The position numbers were made by a program, and so were the translations under genes. The notes beneath the pieces are model-generated. The model ran no database searches. It saw nothing but the letters and a program-made list of their open reading frames with translations, and had not been told where the DNA came from. DNA of 64,000 bases from Thecaphora thlaspeos. Taxonomy: Eukaryota; Basidiomycota; Ustilaginomycetes; Urocystidales; Glomosporiaceae. Positions 1-10,700 of this stretch are shown here, piece by piece; the stretch's first letter is position 1; the number at the start of each line of letters is the position of its first letter. The DNA lies in NCBI GenBank assembly GCA_900291925.1, contig UWYS01000010.1, positions 1 through 64,000 of the forward strand, given 5' to 3'.

Positions 1-192
1 AACCCTAACCCTAACCCTAACCCTAACCCTAACCCTAACCCTAACCCTAACCCTAACCCTAACCCTAACCCTAACCCTAACCCTAACCCTAACCCTAACC
101 CTAACCCTAACCCTAACCCTAACCCTAACCCTAACCCTAACCCTAACCCTAACCCTAACCCTAACCCTAACCCTAACCCTAACCCTAACCCT
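1..192. repeat. Telomere, (AACCCT)32
   Basis: Thirty-two uninterrupted copies of AACCCT, reading TTAGGG toward the chromosome end on the opposite strand. This is the canonical vertebrate and filamentous-fungus type telomere, and it places the window at the left chromosome terminus. No degenerate copies are present and the array stops abruptly at a unique sequence. Confidence 0.98.
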
Positions 193-193
193 A

Positions 194-860
194 CGACGAT
201 CAACCCAAAGGTAAGAGACATGTTACAATTACGAGGACGAGGGAGCTACAAGAAGCAGATTAAACCCGAACGAACAACAGAACAACTACTGTCGGTGCCC
301 CGATCCGGACTACCTCCCTCTTTCGCTCATAAGAGCGGGGGAAGAGGCGATCGGGTCGCACCGTTGTCGATGTCGATGTCGATTACGATGTAACGATGGT
401 GTCGATGCCGAGGGTCGCTTATCCAGGTTCGCTTGTCGGAGGTCGCCTGTCGGGGGTCAAATGTAGGGTTAGGCGGAACGGGACGAGTCTCGATGAAAAG
501 ATGCAGAGCGGATGATGGGTCGGAAAGTGAGGAGGCGAGATGACGAATGCGGAGCAGAGTGAAGCTGATGGAAACGAGCATGGAGTGGATAGAGTGAGAT
601 GGAAAGGACAATGCAAATGACAGCGACGGAGAGACCAAGGAGGAACTTAACCTTTTTGCCCAGACGATGCGGTTGACAGGACCACAGCACAATGCCGACG
701 GTGGAGCGTTCACGTCACTGTTAGCACGAAGCTCGAGATCCGTCGACGTCAAGGGGACACGTACCTGCGAAAGACAGTGGAGATGTAAGATTCGACGGAC
801 AAACGCTCGCTCAGGCGATCGCTGGATCGGTCGGTCGGTCGGTCGCCCGGTAGGTCGAGT
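194..860. other. Subtelomeric spacer, no gene seen
   Basis: Unique sequence between the telomere and the 3' end of the first gene. It holds a short run of GATGTC-like units near 367-387, a TCGG tetranucleotide run near 828-845, and an isolated telomere-like TAGGGTTAGG at 464-473 in the orientation opposite to the terminal array. Open frames here are short and have no recognisable domain. No helicase-type subtelomeric gene is visible. Confidence 0.6.
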
Positions 861-3800
861 TCAATTGCTGGTGATGCTGGTGCTGCTGTCAGTGTTGCCG
901 TTGCTGCTACTATTGTTGCTGCTGAGGCCGTTGCCGTTACTATCGCTGATGCTGGCGCTGATGCCACCGCCGCCGCTATTCTGTTTTTTCTTCTCGAGCG
1001 CCTGGATACGCAGGAGCAGAAGCTTGATGTCCTGCTCCTTCTTGAGCAGCTCGCCGTTGGGCGGGGTATCGGCGGAGGCGGCCGTGTTTAGCGTTGCGGA
1101 CGAGGCCGGCAGGCTTGCCTCCCTCCTCGCCGGCGTGACGGTGCCCGAGGTGGCTCCCTCCTTTGGCTTGGGCAGCTGGGGTGGCAGCGGTGCAGGGAGG
1201 CCGCGGTCAGCGAGATAGAGGGCGTAGATGGCCTCAGTGGTCCGTCTCCGGACGACAGCGTTCAAGGCGGCGCGGCCGTTGCTGCAATCGCCTCTATGAC
1301 GAACGTTGTTGTGCCCATGTGCGTTCCGCCCGTCGTTAATGTCGTCGTCCTGGTCATCATCCTCGCTGTCGGACACATCAATTATCAGCTTAGTGCGGAA
1401 TGGCTGGCGCAGGAACTGGTGGGGCCGCGCCGGGCTGCTTTGTCCGCCGTACTGCTGCGGCAAAAGAGGCGGCCCATCGAAGTCGGCAGCAACTGGACGA
1501 CGTCTCCTGTGGCCAAAAGCGTTGCCGTTGATGCTGCCGCTACCGCCGCCGTTGCTCTGTATGGTGTGGTAGGGGTAGGGCTCCGATGATGCCGGCGGTG
1601 GAGGCAGAGCCAGGGTTGGAAGCGGTGCGTTCAGGTCGACCTCGCCGGCGGGCGTGCCGGGCTTCCGCGAGAAGTCGTCGGCATACGAAATTGGTAGACG
1701 TCTTGCAGGCGGGGCAGCCGCAGCACCGGCGAAATCGAAATTGAGCGTCGGGGAGCCGGCGGGTCGGTCGACATCGCGGTAGGTCCGAACTTTGACAGGG
1801 GTGACCGCGGCCTCGGCCTCGGAACCCGAGATTTCGAGCGTCATGCTGTCATCGTCGCCATCATCTTCGTCATTGCAGACGCCCCGTTCGGCGTCATCGA
1901 GAGACGAGGAGAGCTTTGACGGCATCGGTACACGATCGGCCGCTGCCTCGACTTCCGACGTCGCCTCCGGCTCCGGCGGTTCGTAGGCGGGGCTGGATCC
2001 ATCCGAGGCGTCGCCACCGCCGCTGGTCAGCATGGCGTTCTGCTGCGCCTGCTTGAGCAGCTTGTTGACGGCCGCGACGCGCGTCTCTGGATTCTGCTCC
2101 ACCTCTTCCCGCGCCTTGGCTGCTCGTGAGGCGATCACCTTCCGGCGGAGCGTCGCCAGCGCTGCCAGCCTAAGCTCGAGAGCAGGATCAGAACCGCCGC
2201 CCGACTTTGCCTGCAACTGCGATCGCGACGCAGCGGCCATAGCATCTGCGCCGTCGACAGTGCCGTCTGCTGCTCCCACCGTTGAAGCCGTCAAGTGCTG
2301 CGCTGCCGGATCGTAGAGAGGGCCACTGACAGGGGACGCATCGCCTTGACTCGTGGATGGCTGCGACACGGACTCGACGCCGCCGTCGCCGTCGAAAGGG
2401 ATTCCCAGCTCTTCGCAGCAGGCGCGGACGATCTGGACATTGACGCCTTCCAGAATCAGCTTGCTCGGCGGCATCCCGCATGCCGCCAGCTTGGCCACCA
2501 GCTCGAGCGCCACCTGCTTCTCCTTGTCCGTCCCTGTAGCAGCAGCGACAATGTCGAGAACAAGTGGGTGGGTGTACGTCGACACAGCGTGGACGAGAAA
2601 GGGCGCAGCGCATCAGCTTTCGCGCATGCATCGCCTTAGTGAACCGAGACACTGCACTCACAGCTCCTCGCACTCGTCTGGCTGGTGCGCCACGAGGGTT
2701 GACCGTGGCCCGGGCTTGAAGACGGCTTACGGCTGCCGCCGACGGGGACAGATGCCTTTGTCTTGGCCTTGGCTACTGCTATTGCTTCGGCTTCGGCCTT
2801 CAGGACATGCGGCGACTTGCGCTTCAGCAGCTTTGCGCGAGGATCCGTGGGACTGGCGTTGGTGGCGGGTGTGGCGGCAGACGTAAAGTTGGCGTCTGCC
2901 TTTGTGTCGATGGAGTTCCCCCGCTTGCGTTTCGAACCTGAGGAGCCAGGCGGGGGTTGAGGCTGGGGCGATTGGACGTCCTCTAAATCCAGAAGCCGCT
3001 GCTGGTGATGGCGGGACCCTGGGTAGTAAGGATGTGCGTGAGCAGAAAGCTGCTGGCGCGAAGGCGAGCTTGCCGATGGGCCGCCTACTCCGGTAGGATA
3101 ATCTCGTGTCGGCGGAAGGTGGTCGATGTAGCCCGCCGAAACAGAGGGGGCGCTCAGAGGAGCGTGGGTCGATGGCGGATGTTGGAAACGATAGGAAGCA
3201 TGCTGAAAGGGCGGCAAGTCGTAAGGCTGTCGTACACCATACAGCCGCCTATCGTCGTACGGCTGCCGATCAGCGAGGAGCTGGCGGTCGTAGACAGCGT
3301 GTTGCGCGACCCGAAAGACTACGCCGTCAAGTCCCGGTCCGGCGTAGATCCCTTCCTGCCACCTGGTTGGGTCGGAAGGAGAGTCGAAGTGGCCCGAAGG
3401 AGAAAGGAACATTGTTCTCGGGTCAGCGTCGTAGAAGGCAGAGCCATTGCCGGGAGCGCTCGCCGCAGACCGCAGCGGCGGAAGAAGCGATGGCCCTGCT
3501 GCTTGACATTCAATAGGAGGCCGAGGCGACCACGTCGGTCCTGTATCTCCGCCGGCCGCCGGCTCCTCGACGTCTGACAGCTCGCCCTCTTCGCGCTCGC
3601 TCGAGGACAGGTCGACGGGATCTGGCGGCGCGGGCAGGCCAGGCCTAACCTGCGGTGAGGATGGTGACGGTGGTGTTGGTGGCGTCGAGGCGACCGTGGC
3701 GGAGGCGAGGGCGGACGGTGTGGGAGCGAGCTCATTGTCGCTTCCGGCGCACTGCTTTTGCTGCTGTTGTCGTCGTTGTTTCTGCTGCAAGAAGAGGGTC

Positions 3801-4273
3801 TGCCGGAGGCGGCTGGCCTCTTCGAGGGCGAGGGACGTCGCTGCGGCTCGGCTTGACCTTGACCCGCCGGGGAGCTCGTTAACTTCCTCCTCTTCGTCCT
3901 TTAGGTTGACGTCGCCGTCACGTTGGCGGTCGACGTTATCGTTGGGGTTGCGCGCGCCCTTGTCGTTCCTTTCGTCGTCGTCGTCGTCGTCGAGGGTGAT
4001 AGGGTTGGCCTGGGAAGAGCCATAGTCGAGGTCGAGCGGCCCGGCGGCCATGGTCGAGTTAGCGTGGCTAAAGCCGCCCGCTTTGCGCTCAACAGCGGTG
4101 GGTGCGCGCGATTGGCTGCGGATCTCTCGAGAGGTGGTGGTGGCGGCGGCGGCGGTGCCTCTGGCTTGAAAGGGCATCTCGCCCCTGGACGCCTTCTGCT
4201 GCTGCATCTTCAGAGACTTTGGGGCCTTGGGGTAGTTGGCACCCTTGCGCGCCTTGTTCTTTGTTCGAGCCAT
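861..4273 (-). CDS. Large disordered nuclear-type hypothetical protein
   Basis: Two exons, 4273-2662 and 2533-861, joined by a 128-nt intron with a GTGAGT donor and a CTACAG acceptor, give 1,094 aa. The downstream open frame has no ATG of its own, which supports the join. The protein starts with a basic segment (MARTKNKARKGANYPKAPKS) and is then rich in Ser, Pro, Ala and acidic runs, with motifs such as REEGELSD and IDVSDSEDDD. A helical block follows the junction (VALELVAKLAACGMPPSKLI), another lies around LRLAALATLRRK, and a Lys-rich helix sits near the C-terminus before an Asn/Ser tail. The EEGELSD, DVSDSEDD and LRLAALATLRR pieces are reminiscent of ZFC3H1/Red1-type RNA-surveillance scaffolds, but no zinc finger is visible, so no function is assigned. 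It is the gene nearest the telomere and is transcribed toward the chromosome end. Confidence 0.75.
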
Positions 4274-5541
4274 GGCGCGCGTGCTACTGCTTCGGCTGCT
4301 GTGGCTCTTGTCGGACCGATGCCCAAGGAAGGAAGCCAGGCCGGACGCTTGCTTCTTCGATAGGCGGAACGGGCCGAGTATACGCAGAGAGGTCGCAGCG
4401 CCGGGGAGAGCAGAGCAGAGAAGCAGCGGCAGTCAGCGGTAGCGATTGGTGCGCTGCAAGCAGGGCGAGCCGTGAATGCAGGCGGTCCGAGTGGATGGCG
4501 TGTCCGCGTGAGAGCTAGCCAGTCGGCATCTCCGACGGGGCTCAGCCAAGCGAGAGCAGGTCGGGAAGAGGCGGTTTAGGGGAGGGTGAAAGGGAAAGAA
4601 ACGCAAAGCCAGGCAGCCGTCCGTCGGCCAGCACGACAAGCGGCAGCAGACGTCTTGCTGAGCGGTCTACTGCGGAGTGCCGAAGTCGTAAGGCGGTGTA
4701 GGTCGGTGGGGAGCCTACGTCTGCACAGCTCGTCTTCGTGCGGTCCGTCGAGATGCGGTCCGGTCAATGTATGCTGGGCTGATGGAGCCGCTGGCGATGG
4801 TGTTGGTCTTGGCAGCAGGAAGGCGGTCGAAGTAAAGGAGGTCTAGGTCCATGCGTTGGAGAGGCGATATGGAAGCCCTGCTGCTTGGTTAGTGGCAAAG
4901 GAAAGAGGGGGCTGGAAGGCGTCGTGTGGGTGCACCAAGGCCAGAGACGAAGCGCCGCCGCCGCCCAAAAGATCCAAAAAATGCCTCGCCGCGTCCTCTT
5001 CGCCGGTCCAGCCGGGAGGCCTTCTCCCATCTTTCTGCCGGTCCGCACGCCGCATTCTAAGATTCAGTCTCTATCGGGGCGACCTAGGATCCCCGCCGTC
5101 GCAGGCAGGGTGAGGGTGATGGTGAAGCTGGACTCGCTGGCAGTCACAACAACGGACAGCAAGAGCTCATCAAGCACGCCTTCGAACGGACGACCGTGAG
5201 AGGACAAGCGACGGGAAGTGGGGTAGTGAGTGGCGACTAGCGACTCTCGCTCGGCCGACGGCAATGCCAGCCATTCCTCCCAACACACACATGATCAAAG
5301 AGGCAGGCCATTCTGATTGCGGATGGGCGAACAGGGTGGGTTACCGGGACCCCACTCATTCACAACGGCAGCCCATAAGGTGGGGGAACGTGCACTCTCT
5401 CGCCGTCAATGGGCATCCAGTTGATCAGCCTGGTGATGCCTGCTCAAACGCCAGCGGAACAATGATCAGGGCCGGTCCATCTCTTCGATGAGAACGGCCG
5501 ATAGTAGTGTACACAGGTGCAGGAAGAGCCCTCCAGCATTC
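4274..5541. other. Intergenic, 5' region of first gene and 3' region of GRASP
   Basis: About 1.27 kb without a convincing gene. Only short frames without recognisable domains occur on either strand. It must contain the promoter and 5' leader of the 861-4273 gene and the 3' UTR of the GRASP gene. No structured RNA was recognised. Confidence 0.5.
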
Positions 5542-6974
5542 TCAGTCTTCCTCGTCCTCCTCTTGCCTCATGCTGACCATCACGCCGCTACGATTCACCT
5601 CGTCATCTTCGTCGTCGTTTTCCTCCTCCTCTGCCTCATCGTAACGGTTGCGGTTAGCTACCCCATCCCCGTCGCGTCGGACGTCGCCTGGTCTCCCTTG
5701 CTGTTCATCAGCGATCGATCTAGACGGTCCTGACGGTGGTGGTGGCGGTGGTGCAAAGCCGGTTCCAGGCTGAGGTGTCTTTGCCTCTCGCGCCTCGTCT
5801 AGCTCGCTGGGCACGGCGGGTCGATCTTGCGGTTTCGGGATGCGATCTGCGGCGGAGACGGGGAAAGGGTGATGGAGGTGCAAGAGCGGGTCAGCAGATG
5901 GCACGCGCGGCCGCCGTAGGGGCCTCTGCTTCTGTCTCGCCAGCCTACTCACGTAAGAGGCCGTAGCCGACGCCGCATCCGAGCAGCCCTTCGCCGCCCC
6001 ACTCGCGGTTCGGGACAATGATGACTTCGCGCGTGTGGTCATAGTCCGAGTTGTAGACGTACAGCCGCAGCGCACGGTCGATGTGGGCCTCGACGAGCTC
6101 GTAGAAGTCGCCCTCGGACTTTAGTGTTCCGCCGGTCCAGCCGATGACAAAATCACCAAAGGGCACCAACCCTGCCGACTCTGCGGGCGAGCCTTCGAGA
6201 ATCTCGAGGATGTGCCAGACGTGCGAAAGGGCTAGCGACGGGTTGCAAAGGCGGAGCGAAAGGCCAAGCAGCGAGGGTTGCGAAGAGGCCGAGGAGGTCG
6301 TTGAGTTAGAGGACCAGGTCCGGCTCGGGATGATGGGGACCTCTAATAGGGAGCAGAGTCGGGCGGGGTGCGAGAGCAAAATAGAGAGAGAGAGAGAAAG
6401 AGAAAGAGGAGAGAGGGTGCGGAGGTCGTTCGAGATCAGTCGAAGGCCATCATCATGGACAGTGCAGCTAAAACGTCAGGAATGAGCCCCTCACCACCGC
6501 CCACTCACCTCTAAGCTCCTGTCGTTTTGAGCTCCATACGTTGAGGGTGACCTTTGTCCCCTCGCGCTCCTCGAGAGACCTCCATGCTCCCATTCCGGCG
6601 TTATGGGCCACGCCGCTGCTCGACGACGACGGAGCTGCCGAGTCGGAGCTGTTGCGGTCTCCGTCTACGTCTTTTGAGGGGTCTAGTGCCACGCCGTTGA
6701 TGCCGACGCAAAAGTCAAAGAAGGGCTCGATCCCGGCGAGATGCGCGGGGCTCCCGGCGGCAACGCGGACGACGTGGTACCCTTGCTTTGGTGCTGTCAT
6801 TGGCGAGCCAAGGTGACGACAGAGACGGATGCGGTAGAGCACAGGGGTTTAAGAGAGAGTGCGGTTCAGCTCCGGGAGCATCGCCGTCGCTGTCCACCAG
6901 AATGAGAAGAGGAGATGTGGCTGCTCACCGTCATCAGAGTCGTCGAGGCGTGGTCTTGACTCGGAGGCGCCCAT
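5542..6974 (-). CDS. GRH1: GRASP55/65-family Golgi reassembly stacking protein
   Basis: Four exons (6974-6929, 6793-6509, 6342-5953, 5846-5542) encode 341 aa. The N-terminus MGASESRPR fits a myristoylation consensus (Gly2, Ser6). Two consecutive GRASP-type PDZ folds follow. PDZ1 includes GYHVVRVAAGSPAHLAGI and FDFCVGINGV. It is linked by VPIIPSRTW to PDZ2, which includes LEILEGSPAESAGLVPFGDF, VYNSDYDHTREV and GYGLLHRIP; the last spans the exon 3/4 junction and confirms the splice. The C-terminus is Pro-rich and then acidic. Family proteins tether Golgi and ER-exit membranes and act in unconventional secretion; the yeast member is Grh1. The start is fixed by the family N-terminus. It shares a 774-bp divergent promoter with the TPR/Mlp1 gene. 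Confidence 0.93.
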
Positions 6975-7748
6975 GTCGTGCTGCTGGCAGTAGAAGAAGG
7001 TGGGTGGGGGAGGATTGAGGGTGGCGGGCGGCGCTTGCAGGCAGGGTCTGTGTGCTATGACTGTGCGTGGGATGCGGTGCGTGTGTGCTGTGTGGAGGTT
7101 GGTGCTGCGTGATGGTGGGAAGAGAGCGGCAGGCAGGAAGGAGAGATGAAGAAATATGGTACATCTTTCTTGTTCGCGCGCTGGCGGCTCGCGGGCTGGC
7201 CGGCTGGCATGAGCGTGCGTGCAGGCCCTCGTTTTGCGCGCCTGGCTCGGATGAAGACACCGAGCTCCGTGCGGGCGGCGGACGAGCTGGCCCGGCGAGC
7301 CATCCAAAAAGCAGCGGCGAGCGGCGTGCGTGTGGAGTTTGCTGGCCCTGCGCTGCGCGCGACGCGAGCCCACACGTCAAACACTGAAGGCTGGTCGCGG
7401 GTGCTGGCGCTCGCAGGCGATCGGGAGGCGGAAGTCAGAGGGCCAAGGCCAGGGCGGGCGGACGCGAGAGAGGCGTGAGGGCGGCTGAGTGGCCGCTCAC
7501 AAAGAGCACACCCCGCCGTTCCTTTCCCTTGCTTCCTCTCCTCCTTCCCACCTGCCATACAACCACCTCACATCCACCGTCGATCTGCCAGCCTCTACCT
7601 TCGCCATCAGAAAGGAGAGACGGCGCCGCTGCCCCTCGATTCAACACCACCTCCGCCAACCACCAAACAACACCCCTAAAAGACCGCGTTCTCATTCCGA
7701 TCACTCTGCGTCGCTCCAAGTGCCACGACAAACGCTAGCTTGGCCGCA
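6975..7748. promoter_or_regulatory. Divergent promoter region, GRASP / TPR-Mlp1
   Basis: Sequence between two divergent start codons. A pyrimidine-rich tract around 7518-7552, upstream of the plus-strand ATG, looks like a typical fungal core promoter or 5' leader. No clear TATA box was seen. Overlapping short open frames on both strands look like composition artefacts. Confidence 0.5.
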
Positions 7749-10700
7749 ATGGCCGACCAGCAGCCACATCAACCGCCGCCGGTAGAAGGCGGGAGCGGTC
7801 AATCTCAGGCTCAGGCCCCCGCGTCGGAGGTCTCTGCCGCCGCTGCTCCACCACGAGTGGCCATGGACACCGGCCAGCCCACCGTTCAGACTACTGCACC
7901 TACGACATCAACGCCAGCGCCAGTACTCGAGACCGCAGAGCTGCAGGAACCAGTAGCAGAAACAGCACCAGCGCAAGAACAAGCACAAACGCAGGCTAAG
8001 TCCGTGGAACTGATCGCCCAGCCGGCCCCCTCTGAGCTGCAGGCAGCCGAGCTTGCCCAGGCGTTCGCACAGCAAAAGGAGGCCTATCTCCAGCTCGCCA
8101 GGGAGAGGGATGGCCTCGCTGGCGAGATTGTCAGCCTTCAAAACCAGCTCGGCTCCAGCCAGCTCGAGCTGCTTAACGAGAGGCGCGAGGTGGCTGCCGC
8201 CAAGAAGGACCGCGCGCGCCTCGAGTCGGAGCTCGGCGCCAGTCGCGTCGATCTCGACAACGAGAGGCAGCAGACAGCCGCCGCCAAAGGGGACCGCACG
8301 AAGCTCGAGGCGGAGCTCGACGCCGCCCACGCACAAGTTGCCGCCTTCCGCGCCGAAGTAGAGAGCGAGCGCAAGGCAAAGGAGCTCGTCGGCAACGAAA
8401 AGGATCGCCTCTCGGCAGAACTGACCGGCGTCAGCGCTCAGCTCTCTACGCTCAAGAGCGCATCGGAGAGCGGTGTCCGCCATGCTGCAGAGGTTCGCGG
8501 ACGGCTGGAGCAGGTCGAGCAGGAGAAGCGCGACATCCTCGCCAGCCTCCAGCGCGAGCGCGAAGAGTCGACACGCAAGGCAGAAGAGATCGATGTCCTC
8601 CTCAGGCGCAACCGCGACGCCAGACAGGAAGTTTCGAAGCTCAACGGCGAGCTTCAGGAGTGCCGCAGCCAGGAGAACTCGGTCAAGGTGAGTGGGAAGA
8701 GAAAGACGGCGGGCGGTAGAGGCAGAGAGGAGCGACGGCCCCCAGACACTGATGACGCGACAAATGCCTGCAATCCCTTCCCTCTCTTCTACTCTCCGAT
8801 CTGCCGCCCTCGCCACCCCGCAGTTCAAGTTGCAGGGCCTCGAGCAGGAACTCCGCCTCACGAAAACGGACGCCGAGTGGGCCAACGACGAGCTGATCAA
8901 GGCCAACGCTGCCGGCGCCGCCTTCCGCTCCGCCAAGCGTCTCGAGCTCGCTAACCTCCAGTCTGACCTCGATGCGGCGCGGCAGGAACTCGGCGCGAGC
9001 CGTTCCAAGGCCGCCTCGCTCCAGACGGCCCACGACGAGGCTAACGCCCGCCTCCACCAGAGCGCGGCCAAGCTGGCCGAGCTTCAGGGCCGCGTCGCCG
9101 CGCAAGAGAGCTCGTTCCGCTCCGAGATGGACACCCAGACCCAGTTGGCCCAGCTGTGGGAGAAGCGCGCCGCCCACGCCACGGCCCGCATCAAGGAGCT
9201 CGAACAGCAGTGGGAGGGCGTCCTTCACCAATGCAGGCTGCGCGAGGAGGCCGCCTGGAAGGAGACTGAGGTCGAGCGCACCGCCAGGGACGAGCTTGAG
9301 GCTGAGAAGGAGGAGCTTTCGCTTGCCCTCGACCGCCTCGCCTCGGGCGTCGGCATCGGCATGGCCGGCACGGGTACAAACGACTTCGACATTGCCTTCG
9401 ACGGACTCGACGCCGACGCCAAAGCCAACGGCGACGGCGACGACGACATCTCGAGCGCGTTTGGCGGCGACATCAGCCGCGCCAGCACCCCGGCGAGCCG
9501 CCGCTTCACCGGCCGCTCGCTCAACAACAACGGTGGGCCGCCGATCGGTCTCAACCTGTCGAGCGCCGCCGCCTTTGCGAGCAAGGCGCGGAAGAGCGGC
9601 AAGACATTCAGCCAGGTCTACGTCGCGCTCGCCAAGACACAGGAGGAGCTGCGGCGCGAGAGGCTCGAGTGCTCGCGGCTGGGCAACGTACTGGCCCAGG
9701 TGATGGACGAGCTCCAGGACCGGGCCCCGCAGCTCCAGGCTCAGCGCGAAGAGACCGAACGCCTCGAGCGCGACCTCGAAGAGATGCTCAAGCAGGTGGC
9801 CGCCACGTCCGAGGAGCGCGATGACTACCGCTCGCACCTCGAGCGCCTCAAGCTCGAGGCCGAGGGGCTCGAACGCGAAAATGGCTTCCTCTCGCAGCAG
9901 CTCGGCGATTTCGGCCGGCAAGTGCGCGAATTGATGAAGGAGATCATCCTCCGCGATGACCCTTCGGCTGCGTCGCGCCTCGAAGACGACGGGACGCTTC
10001 TTTCCGAGCTCGATGCGGCCGCCCCGATCCCCGAAAACGGCGGCAGCGGCAGCGAGTCAGACACCCAGGCTGTCATCACGGCGCAGCTCGTCACGTTCCG
10101 GTCGCTTTCCGAATTGTGCGCCCAGAACGCCCGCCTGCTCCAGGTCACGCGCCAGCTGGGCGCCAAGATGGAAGAGGAAGAGAGCCGCTTCAAGGCCAAG
10201 CTCGCTGAGGATGAAGATCAGGCCGTCGGACAGGCGCGCGACCTCATTGTTCGCCTCGAGGAGGAGGTTCGCTCGGAGCGGTACAGAAACGAGGAGGTGA
10301 CGAAGGAGCGCGACATGTTCCGTCACCTCTGCGCAACCGGCGGCCGCAACGGCGGCGGTGCGGCTGATGCCGATACTGAGGAACATGATGCGACGCAATC
10401 CGGCATTGCTGCCGGCCCCTCATTGCTGCCGTCGTCCGAATATGAGGCGCTCCGCAACCGCTACGAGTCGCTCAAGGGCGAGCATGACGCCGAGGTCAGG
10501 AGGCACCGCGATGAGGCGCAGGCCCTGCGTGGCGAGATCGGTGACGCCAGCGTCACGGCGGCGCGTGAGATGGCGGCGCGCGAGGCGATCGAAGAACGTT
10601 ATGCAACGCTCCAGCGCTCGTTTGAGCTGCAAAAGGTCGACCTGGCCGAGGCTTCGAAGCGCGTCCAGACGCTGCACAAATCGCTGACGCGCAAGGACCT

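Noticed and set aside
4433..5288. Several 60-95 aa frames between the first gene and GRASP
   Set aside because: Short, overlapping in all frames, several starting only at GTG, no conserved sequence.
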